Source of the DNA: Arachidicoccus sp.
GTDB lineage: Bacteria > Bacteroidota > Bacteroidia > Chitinophagales > Chitinophagaceae
Assembly (NCBI GenBank): GCA_028283605.1
Contig: JAPWKH010000032.1
Location: 62,001-126,000, forward strand
Reading direction: 5' to 3'
DNA length: 64,000 bases
Under the pieces are notes generated by a model. The model made no database searches and was not told the origin of the DNA. It saw nothing but the letters and a program-made list of their open reading frames with translations. The position numbers and the translations under genes were made by a program. Below are positions 16,794 through 23,892 of this stretch, piece by piece (position 1 is the stretch's first letter; each line of letters begins with the position of its first letter).

Positions 16794-18230
16794 TTATAAA
16801 TTCTTTTCAATCAACTCTTGCAATGCTTTATCGCTTGGGTGCGGCGCATCGGCAGAAATTACTTTGCCGTCTTTGCCGATGAGTATATATCGCGGAATTG
16901 TATTTATTTTAAATTTTTTCGCGAATGAAGATTGGTCGGGCGAACCGACAAGATAATTATAGCGACTTTTTTCCAATTTCTCTTCCTGCACGGCTCGTTT
17001 CCAATCATCAATGTTTTTGTCGATGGATAGATACATAAAAACAATACTGCTATTTGCAAAATGATTTTCTAATTCTCTTTCCTTTGGTATATTTGCACGA
17101 CAAGGCGCACACCAGCTTGCCCAACAATCAATGTAAATAAGCTTTCCTATATTAGCTTTTAATATGGAAGATATATTTTGCGTATATAAATTTAAATCGA
17201 GCACCGAATCTCTATTTGCTTGAGTTAATTTTTCATTTTGAAAAACCATATTATTGATGTAATCAAGGTATTCTTTCTTCTTGCAATCAGTCAGAAATTT
17301 CCGAATCATTGAAGATGACTTATCCATCCCTATTTTTGATATCTGCGAATTAATAATCGATAATAATACTGCATCTTTTGTAATACTATCTTTTAGCGTT
17401 TTATTAGTCAAATCATACATATTTTCAAAGCTGATTTTATTATAATCATATTCATTTGCATTGTGCAATGTTTGATAATACATATATGAATAAGCAAGAC
17501 TGGTAAAATATTCATCGCTATTATCGGTATAATGAGATGAGTTAAAGAGGGAATCTAAAGAATCTTGCACTTGCGTGGTTATATTGGTTTTTGCGTTTAA
17601 TGCAGAACCGATTTGAGAATTAAGCATCGTGCATTTTATGAAGTTATTTAAATCCTTTTCAAAGCCGCGTGATATTGTCTTGTTTTGTTTATAAGTGTTG
17701 ATAAAATCGGAAATATCATGCGTGTATTTGTCGAATATTTCGCTACTATATTGTTTCGTTTTATTGTTAAATGCTTCATTTATAAGGCTGCCGAACGATT
17801 CTTTAAGTGTAAGATTTGCCTGCCGCATCAGGTCCAATTCATTATCTCGAATCGAATCCTTTGTAATTGTTTTGAATATAAAATTGCCTGAAGAATCTTC
17901 TCGTATTTTCAGTCTGTCATTCGGATAAACAACATAAAAATTTTGATTTTTGTCTGGCTGAAAAATAAATTGCTTTCTGTAAGATTCAATAACAATCGAA
18001 TCATTGGGATTCATGAAAATCTGTTGCAGCCCTTGCGGGCAATCGTTGTAATAGATGCTCTCACGCTTTAGAAGCGAACTGAACAAATAAATTGAATCCT
18101 TTTTTTTAACATCAACTAAATCTTTTTCATAATGAACTTGGGAGGCACATGAATAATTGTCTGAAAAGATTATAAAACCCAATATTAAAATCAAAAAATA
18201 TGTACTTACAGATTTTTTTTTATTCCTCAT
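16794..18230 (-). CDS. TlpA-like thioredoxin (TlpA4)
   Basis: 478 residues: N-terminal signal or membrane helix (VSTYFLILILGFIIFSDNY), DUF4369-like region with FYVVYPNDRLKI, a helical middle and a thioredoxin domain with SWCAPC (Cys374 and Cys377), MYLSIDKN and IPRYILIG. The C-terminus (SDKALQELIEKNL) is identical to TlpA2. It follows precursor P3. It is the first of the thioredoxin genes in the transcription order after the VKOR fusion, which could re-oxidise or reduce it across the membrane. Confidence 0.85.
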   Translation of the reverse strand: MRNKKKSVSTYFLILILGFIIFSDNYSCASQVHYEKDLVDVKKKDSIYLFSSLLKRESIYYNDCPQGLQQIFMNPNDSIVIESYRKQFIFQPDKNQNFYVVYPNDRLKIREDSSGNFIFKTITKDSIRDNELDLMRQANLTLKESFGSLINEAFNNKTKQYSSEIFDKYTHDISDFINTYKQNKTISRGFEKDLNNFIKCTMLNSQIGSALNAKTNITTQVQDSLDSLFNSSHYTDNSDEYFTSLAYSYMYYQTLHNANEYDYNKISFENMYDLTNKTLKDSITKDAVLLSIINSQISKIGMDKSSSMIRKFLTDCKKKEYLDYINNMVFQNEKLTQANRDSVLDLNLYTQNISSILKANIGKLIYIDCWASWCAPCRANIPKERELENHFANSSIVFMYLSIDKNIDDWKRAVQEEKLEKSRYNYLVGSPDQSSFAKKFKINTIPRYILIGKDGKVISADAPHPSDKALQELIEKNL

Positions 18231-18385
18231 GTTATATGTATTTAAATAATAATATTAAGTCTGCTCTTTCTTCGTTAACTGAGATATTTTTCGTTTCGCC
18301 ATCGATTGGTAATTTTGGTAGCAGATACAACAACATAAAAACTTTTAATATGACTTTATAACAATAATTGAAATGAATATTAAAG

Positions 18386-18417
18386 AGGGGCAAAAACGAT
18401 TATTAATTTTTACCCCT
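18386..18417 (-). terminator. Stem-loop between precursor P3 and TlpA4
   Basis: AGGGG with CCCCT extended by AAAAA/TTTTT around an A/T-rich loop, some 24 bp after the P3 stop. The distance to TlpA4 (about 155 bp) is longer than in the other cassettes. Confidence 0.5.
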
Positions 18418-18440
18418 TCAATTTAACTTGTGATGTCGAG

Positions 18441-18723
18441 CTAAGAAGCTGTCGAACAACCACTATGGTCAGCCCAAGTAGCAGTACAACAACTATCACA
18501 GCACCAATGGGTGTATCCACCAGTAGATGCGTCATTAGAGGATAGTCCTGTCGTTATAAATCCTGTTCCAGAAGGTTGACCGGGAATCGTTGTTAAGCCT
18601 TGGCAAGTACCACCACCACTACCACCAGAAGGAGCCACACCTCCCAACACATTTTTCATCTCTTCTCTTGAGAGTTCTCGTCCGCCTGCGAAGTCGTGCA
18701 GGCTAAATTTTTTTTGTTTGCAT
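18441..18723 (-). CDS. RiPP precursor peptide P3 (leader frameshifted at poly-A)
   Basis: From the ATG at 18723 the poly-A tract (18708-18715) has eight A, where P1 and P2 have seven; this gives MQTKKI-stop. With seven A the leader reads MQTKKFSLHDFAGGRELSR then EEMKNVLGG, and the core VAPSGGSGGGTCQGLTTIPG runs on to a Cys-rich end (GYTHWCCDSCCTATW, ADHSGCSTAS). A start at the internal ATG (18659) would leave only MKNVLGG as leader. The tract sits right after the fifth codon, a classic place for slippage switching. Six Cys in the core. Confidence 0.75.
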
Positions 18724-18755
18724 TTTAATGAAATTTAATTTGTAAAAAATGAAAT

Positions 18756-18847
18756 TTATTCTTTTACCACTTTGGCAGGTATCGCCTCAAATATTGCGAC
18801 AAGCGTGGCAATGTTTGAAAAGGTATTTATTGACTTTAATTTTTCAT
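18756..18847 (-). other. Short ORF-like block upstream of P3, copy B
   Basis: AAGGAGG then ATG at 18847. The frame ending at 18756 would read MKKLKSINTFSNIATLVAIF, EAIPAKVVKE if the A5 run after the ATG had six A; as given it stops at codon 4. Hydrophobic centre, about 30 residues. Might be a small leader or membrane peptide translated ahead of P3. Same sequence as copy A upstream of P2. Confidence 0.4.
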
Positions 18848-18900
18848 TACCTCCTTTTTCTTTTTTTAAGTTTTAAACGGAAAGAAAATATTTTAAATCG
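18756..18900. repeat. Direct duplication, copy B (with 16538-16690)
   Basis: Second copy of the about 130-bp block upstream of a precursor gene; overlaps the 3' end of the VKOR-thioredoxin gene, so the block may have originated from this junction and been duplicated with the cassette. Confidence 0.8.
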
Positions 18901-20495
18901 GCTACCGTGTATATTTCTGGAAGCTGATAACCATTCACAAAAAATGTAGGTGTAAAAGCTATTTCAGTTTTGCTGCACCATTCAGCCATCGCTTTTAAAG
19001 CCTCCCTTTGTCCCTCCAAAGGAGGGATATTTGGGTATTTAGCAGCAAAAACTTCATAGTCTTTTTTATCTGCCAAATACCAATCGTCCAATGCTTGTTT
19101 TGTTTGGATCTCATTTTCTTTTTCTGCAATTGCCAATAAATGTTTTGTAGGCTCGGCATCAGAAGTAAAAATTATCTGCACTTGCACATCAGGATTATTC
19201 TCCAATAATTCTTCTATCGTAGGATGTGCTTTAGCACAAGGCCCACAATAAGGATTGCAAACTTTTAGCAATTTATATTTGGCATCTGGATTGCCAATGA
19301 ATATACCTAAACCATCAGTAGGTTCTGTAATGGCTTTCTGTTTGGCAAGCAAAGCATCAAATATTTGTGGATTGTGTTTTAAGCGTTGCAGTTCATTTTT
19401 GTTTTGCTTGCTTTCTTTTGCTTTACGAAGCGCAGGCAGTAAAAGGCTTACTACTAGAAAAGGAATCACGAATGAAAAGGAGATTGCAAGCAAGGTGGAA
19501 AATTGAACAGAAGCTATATCAATCGCTGTGTGAAAGCCGCCGAAAAATGCCGCAATAAATTGTACAGCCAAAACAGCTTGCACAGCCAAACACATCGGAC
19601 ACCATTGTTTGGCGATCCTTGCCTGATAATAGATAGAAAAAGCAATGTATGGCAATGCGAATACATTCAGCCAAGAAAGGATAAACAAAACAGGCAAATT
19701 ATAAATGCCCGAAACAAGCAAACTGATGAGGCTTCCTGCAAAATAAGTAAAGCCGATAGCGCTCCAACTAATACCGAATATTTTTGAAGCATCGGAACTA
19801 AGAATGGCATTGCAATTGGTTTTCTTTCCACCTGAACATATTTGTTGTAATGCTGGGTTATATTTATCTACTTCGTACCAAAGCAACAGCGTACCTACGA
19901 GTGTTCCGGAAAATGTAAGAAGCGTATATGTGACTGCTGCAATAGAGGCTGTACCTGAATGAATTAATGTAAGCAAGCAGGCGACTAATACGAAAACAGG
20001 AATAATAACTGCTGTCAAAATTTTGGTAAGTAAAATTCGTTTTTCTTCTTTTAGATGAGTTGAAAAATCTCTTTCACCTGAATTGTTGGTTGCTTCGGCT
20101 AACAATACAAATCCCGTAAAAAGGCTTGAAAATTCATTAAATGAATTCTGAACTTTTTCACCACTTACAGGATGGATATAATTAACTGTCATATCATTTA
20201 ATTCTGAAATAACAGTAAAATATTTTTCATTATTAATGTTTACTTGAACTAACATAGGAAAAAAGAATTCCTGTAATTGTGCCGCTGTTGTTTTAAATGA
20301 TATATTTTCAATGCCACAATTTTTTAAAACATCGCTTACGGCTAACAGGCTTGGATAATCGGGATGCGCTTCAAATTGTTTTTGAAGGTTTGTTCTAGTT
20401 ACCTTTATATTCAGCAGCTTACACAGCTGCAGGGTAACAGCTTCGCAGTTTTCCAACGGAGTGAATAACTTCTGAAATAATTGTTTTAATTTCAT
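18873..20495 (-). CDS. C39-like / vitamin K epoxide reductase / thioredoxin fusion protein
   Basis: 540 residues. N-terminal C39-like fold without a catalytic Cys at the usual place (residues 1-130, HPDYPSLLAVSDVLKNCGI), then about five to six membrane helices forming a VKOR domain with the paired Cys of CSGGKKTNCNAILSS and the active QWCPMC motif, then a thioredoxin/DsbA-like domain with CNPYCGPCAKAHP and cis-proline FTPTFFVNG. VKOR domains make disulfides using quinone and pass them to the thioredoxin partner; here it could oxidise Cys in the exported peptides, with the TlpA proteins as reductants or isomerases. It is the first gene of the minus-strand RiPP operon, and a palindrome resembling the LuxR-site candidates lies about 60 bp upstream. 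Confidence 0.9.
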   Translation of the reverse strand: MKLKQLFQKLFTPLENCEAVTLQLCKLLNIKVTRTNLQKQFEAHPDYPSLLAVSDVLKNCGIENISFKTTAAQLQEFFFPMLVQVNINNEKYFTVISELNDMTVNYIHPVSGEKVQNSFNEFSSLFTGFVLLAEATNNSGERDFSTHLKEEKRILLTKILTAVIIPVFVLVACLLTLIHSGTASIAAVTYTLLTFSGTLVGTLLLWYEVDKYNPALQQICSGGKKTNCNAILSSDASKIFGISWSAIGFTYFAGSLISLLVSGIYNLPVLFILSWLNVFALPYIAFSIYYQARIAKQWCPMCLAVQAVLAVQFIAAFFGGFHTAIDIASVQFSTLLAISFSFVIPFLVVSLLLPALRKAKESKQNKNELQRLKHNPQIFDALLAKQKAITEPTDGLGIFIGNPDAKYKLLKVCNPYCGPCAKAHPTIEELLENNPDVQVQIIFTSDAEPTKHLLAIAEKENEIQTKQALDDWYLADKKDYEVFAAKYPNIPPLEGQREALKAMAEWCSKTEIAFTPTFFVNGYQLPEIYTVADLKYFLSV

Positions 20496-20550
20496 TTTTT
20501 ATTCCTTTAATCGATAATAAAAATATTTTTCATGTGGTTGCAATAAGGGT

Positions 20551-20576
20551 ATAGTTTACCAAAAGGGTAAATACTA
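20551..20576. promoter_or_regulatory. Palindrome A, candidate regulator site before the RiPP operon
   Basis: AGTTTACC-AAAA-GGGTAAAT, followed by ACTA. It shares the core TA-x-CC-N4-GG-x-TA arrangement and the 4-nt spacer with sites B and C, but the outer bases differ. It lies 56-80 bp upstream of the VKOR-fusion start (minus strand). Confidence 0.4.
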
Positions 20577-20675
20577 ATTTGGAGAAATACTTTTATGTTA
20601 ATTGCACCATAATTATTTATTACCAACTTACGCCGATTACCTGTTTCTTTTATGCAGAAAGGCAAAAAATTATAT

Positions 20676-20700
20676 AAAAACTATACTTTTGGATAGTATT
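20676..20700. promoter_or_regulatory. Palindrome B, lux-box-like site before thiF-type gene
   Basis: AAAAACTATACTTTTGGATA then GTATT. It matches site C (22331-22355) at 22 of 25 positions. It ends about 20 bp before the start of the ThiF-like gene, near where a promoter would be. Confidence 0.6.
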
Positions 20701-20722
20701 ATATAAAAAAATGAATTAGTTG

Positions 20723-21478
20723 GTGAATCATTACAAAAGAAATCGTATATACATCACTGAATCCGAACAGATAAAATTGAAAGATTATAAGGTCTTAATT
20801 GCCGGCTCCGGCATTGGTAGCGTGATTGCTGAATGTGCGCTACGGCTGGGCTTTGAGAATATCACAATCGTTGATGGGGATATAGTTGAACTAACCAACT
20901 TAAATCGACAGAATTATGTTTACAAGGACATTGGCAAGACAAAAACAGAGAGCATTGCCATGCGATTAAGAAGCATTAACCCAAATGCGAACATTAAAGT
21001 TCATGACCAATTCATAACTACCGATAATGTCTCATCTTTTATTGAGCAACATGATGTAGCTGTCAATGCGCTTGACTTTACTTCTGAAGTTCCGTTTACG
21101 TTTGATGAAATCTGCCAATCCAAGAATATACCGGTATTGCATCCTTACAATATCGGCTGGGTCGGATTAGTATTCGTTGTTATGCCCGATGGAAAAAATC
21201 TTTCTTTTTTGTCAGACGATTATTATCAGTTTGAAAAAGCTGTTGTCGGCTTTGTTTTACAAAAACTTGCCGATAGCCCTTCACATACAAAAGAATGGAT
21301 TAGCAATGTTCTGCTTGAATATGGAAATGAAAACGGGAAATTACCACCTCCTCAACTCTCTGTTGGTTCTTATTTATTAGCGGGCGGGTGCGCTCATTTA
21401 CTTTACAAATTGGCGCTTAATTTATCTGTAAGGAAGTTGCCTGAATTTTATCTCTATGGCTTAGAAGACACAATATAA
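20723..21478 (+). CDS. ThiF/MoeB/HesA-family E1-like adenylyltransferase
   Basis: About 251 residues with the Rossmann glycine motif AGSGIGSVIAECALR (residues about 28-42) and the ATP/adenylate motif DGDIVELTNLNRQNYV, diagnostic of ThiF-fold E1-like enzymes. No CxxC zinc pairs are seen. Such enzymes adenylate a C-terminal carboxylate; in MccB-like cases they modify peptides. The start is GTG at 20723 (TTG at 20720 is equally possible; no ATG fits). It stands divergent to the RiPP operon and faces the LuxR gene. I infer a role in signal or peptide tailoring, but substrate is unknown. Confidence 0.8.
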   Translation: MNHYKRNRIYITESEQIKLKDYKVLIAGSGIGSVIAECALRLGFENITIVDGDIVELTNLNRQNYVYKDIGKTKTESIAMRLRSINPNANIKVHDQFITTDNVSSFIEQHDVAVNALDFTSEVPFTFDEICQSKNIPVLHPYNIGWVGLVFVVMPDGKNLSFLSDDYYQFEKAVVGFVLQKLADSPSHTKEWISNVLLEYGNENGKLPPPQLSVGSYLLAGGCAHLLYKLALNLSVRKLPEFYLYGLEDTI

Positions 21479-21526
21479 ACTTATAAAACATCTTGTATAA
21501 CTAAATATTAAATCACAAAACTATAA

Positions 21527-22282
21527 TTATATTAATTTATAGTTTGCGGCGCAAGCAATCGCTTCTCCGATATTTTTCACACGTAATTTTTCAAAGATTT
21601 TAATACGATGAAACTTAATTGTGGTAAGAGACAAATACATTTTTTCCGCAATATCTTTCATTGTCAATCCTTGACTACTTAACAGTAATACTTCTTTTTC
21701 AATCGATGTAAGCTTAACGCCGGGTTGAAGTTTCCAAAGTTTTTTAACGGTATCATATTGAAACACTCTATTGCTGTTCAATTTCTGAATAATGATGTTT
21801 CCGGGCGTATCATTCGACGAAGTTGAAACGATGCATAATGCCAACCATATATTTGATGATTTGTCCAAAATATAAGGAACAAGTTTATGGTTAATCAACA
21901 TTAAATGATTATTCGGTTGCTTTATCCGAAAATCATAAGATATAATATAATCCAGACGTTCTTCAATAGGTAATTCATTGTAAAACGCAAAGCCTGCTTG
22001 GTTAATCTCCAATAGTAATTCTAAGTCCTCTTTGGGTACATAATTATAATAAAAAAGATACCCCATTTTCTGTACGTGAGAAGCCGTGTTGCCACATAAG
22101 AAAAGCGGATTGTCCGACACGTAAACGAAACTCTGCTTATAATAATCGATTATATAAACGCTTTGGTAAGTAGCATGAGATATTACTCTTACGGCATCAA
22201 TATATGGCTGAACAGCAAAATATTCTTCGGCATTCGGCTTATTCGTTAATTTCATCGGTTTGAAAAAATCATCTAAAGCCAT
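21527..22282 (-). CDS. PAS-LuxR type transcriptional regulator
   Basis: 251 residues: an N-terminal PAS-like sensor region (about 35-165, with VYIIDYYKQSFVYVSDNPLF) and a C-terminal LuxR/GerE helix-turn-helix (about 190-251: LTSIEKEVLLLSSQGLTMKD then TTIKFHRIKIFEKLRVKNI). It converges on the ThiF-like gene and diverges from the acyltransferase, with a large palindrome between the two starts. I infer that it reads a small acyl signal and binds palindromes A-C to control the signalling block and the RiPP operon. Confidence 0.88.
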   Translation of the reverse strand: MALDDFFKPMKLTNKPNAEEYFAVQPYIDAVRVISHATYQSVYIIDYYKQSFVYVSDNPLFLCGNTASHVQKMGYLFYYNYVPKEDLELLLEINQAGFAFYNELPIEERLDYIISYDFRIKQPNNHLMLINHKLVPYILDKSSNIWLALCIVSTSSNDTPGNIIIQKLNSNRVFQYDTVKKLWKLQPGVKLTSIEKEVLLLSSQGLTMKDIAEKMYLSLTTIKFHRIKIFEKLRVKNIGEAIACAANYKLI

Positions 22283-22320
22283 TATACAACATTTAATAGT
22301 ACAAAAATCACTTTCTTAAT

Positions 22321-22366
22321 TTTTATAGTCAAAAACTATCCATTTGGATAGTTTTTGACTATAAAA
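22321..22366. promoter_or_regulatory. Palindrome C, 46-bp perfect inverted repeat (lux-box-like)
   Basis: Arms 22321-22341 and 22346-22366 are perfectly complementary (21 bp) around ATTT; the centre AAAAACTATCCATTTGGATA repeats site B. It lies in the divergent intergenic region between the LuxR gene (39 bp away) and the acyltransferase start. Could serve both promoters; the length also allows an RNA hairpin. Confidence 0.65.
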
Positions 22367-22428
22367 TTCTTAAACAAATGTAAAAAAATATTTCAGCATT
22401 TTAAATTCCGTCATAAAAATTATATAAT

Positions 22429-23044
22429 ATGACAAAGATTACAAAACTAAAAAAAACAACTCTACGAATTAGCAAAATTCATCGTTCGGGAAAATCACAC
22501 ACACCACATTTCAGAACCTTACAGAGAAACTGACTTTTTAGATGAGATAGTGTCGCTCTATGAAGAAGATTTATCTGTCTTTGAAAACTCTGTATTCTAT
22601 GTTGCTAAAGACAATTCAGAAATTGTCGGTTCCGTAAAAGTTACTTTATGGGATAGAAAAACAATTCTGCCTCTTGAAAAATTGTTCGGCTTAAATGCCA
22701 ATAACGTTTTTCAAAACAATAGCTTGAATAACATCTGGCACGTTGGTCGCTTCGCTATTAGCAAGAGTAACGGGATGTTGCTATTAAAGAAATTACTTGT
22801 TATGGCAATTTCAACCATATGCAGCGAAACAAATAGTTTGATGATTGCCGAATGCGATAAAAAATTTGTCAAGGTGTTAAACCTATTAGGAATAAAAACA
22901 GAAGTACTTGCACCTTCTGTTTTTTATTTAGGGTCAGAAACGCTACCGATTTTCTCCATTTATGAATGGTTGTACAGTTTTTTAAACTTAGCTATTCCCG
23001 CATTGCCTTTAGCAGATACAATAAGTTTATTGCAAACAGTATAG
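22429..23044 (+). CDS. FeeM/LuxI-like N-acyl amino acid synthase (GNAT fold), frameshift in poly-A
   Basis: From an ATG at 22429 the protein starts MTKITKLKK, then an A8 tract (22449-22456) shifts the frame; with A7 it continues QLYELAKFIVRENHTHHISE and into the long frame (GTG at 22550 onward). The body has the hallmarks of FeeM-type acyltransferases: VAKDNSEIVGSVKVTLWD, the HVGRFAIS motif, LLKKLLVMAIS and AECDKKFVKVLNLLGI ... YLGSETLPI. The restored length is about 205 residues. Relatives join fatty acyl groups from acyl-ACP to amino acids, giving hydrophobic signals. Next to a LuxR gene and a lux-box-like palindrome it looks like a signal synthase. Confidence 0.7.
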
Positions 23045-23206
23045 TCAGTTTATAAATTTCAATTTTCATGATTACCTAACCATTATCCATATTAATCCCT
23101 GTAGAATATTTAACCATGAAGAATCATTTGTTTTAGATTTCAAATATTTTTCGTAGAGCCAGTATATTTTAATTAAAGAATCGCTTTGTATATTACAGAT
23201 TTAGTC

Positions 23207-23530
23207 TTTCAAAAAAGTAGTTGATAATAGCGGATGAAATTTGGAAAGCGAATCCAATAATTCTCGTTGTTTTTTTGATGAAATAGAAACTGAATTAAAA
23301 ATATTGTTTTTAATTTCCTGTTTGTCTAAAAATGGCAATGTGTTTGTATTATAATACTTACTAAAAACAGTATATCGGATATTTTATTGAATAACCGATT
23401 AACATGAAATTCATTATTTCTGTAATTGTTGCTTAGCTGCAGAATAAGTTAAATCCCCTATTATCTTATTTTTTTCAACAATAACTTTATCGTCGGGATA
23501 CGATATATAAAAATTATCAGGCTATCGTGT
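23207..23530 (-). pseudogene. Decayed TlpA/DUF4369-type gene fragment
   Basis: The minus strand carries overlapping coding-like pieces in different frames: DNFYISYPDDKVIVEKNKII, GDLTYSAAKQQLQK, then NNEFHVNRLFNKISDILF, then SKYYNTNTLPFLDKQEIK and KKQRELLDSLSKFHPLLS to a stop at 23207. FYISYPDDKVIVE resembles FYVVYPNDRLKIRE of TlpA4. At least two frame breaks, no start, no thioredoxin domain. A further relic of the thioredoxin array, now beyond the signalling block. Confidence 0.55.
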
Positions 23531-23670
23531 GATGCAAATAAAGATGTATCAGCAGAAAAGCTGATAGAATCTTAGGGGATTTGCATGAAAGGGCAATTAT
23601 GCATAGAAAAAACGAAAAAAATAAAATCTTTGCATATATATACGCATATTTCTACAACAAATAATTATTA

Positions 23671-23702
23671 AAGCAAGGATTACAAAGCTGTAAGCCTTGC
23701 TT
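23671..23702. terminator. Strong stem-loop in gene-poor stretch
   Basis: AAGCAAGG ... CCTTGCTT with an inner TTAC/GTAA helix closing on AAAGCT. No clear U run, so terminator or structured RNA remnant. The rest of 23045-23880 holds only the decayed gene at 23207-23530 and A/T-rich DNA. Confidence 0.5.
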
Positions 23703-23892
23703 GCTATTCAATATTAACAAACTGTAGTTGTAATACGAAAAAACAATTTCTCCGGACGCCGGTGTATCTTCTTATAACCTCAATTTCTCTACTTCCCTGA
23801 CTTTGTCTGTCTTAGAATTTATTGTACATTTGGGAACCATTCTTTAATCCTCATAACTGCCTCCACTTTTTTAACTTTTATAATTGGGAAAT

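Noticed and set aside
5598-22456. Declaring slippage phase variation as established
   Set aside because: The sequence alone cannot separate variable tracts from sequencing error or fixed decay; reported as a hypothesis.
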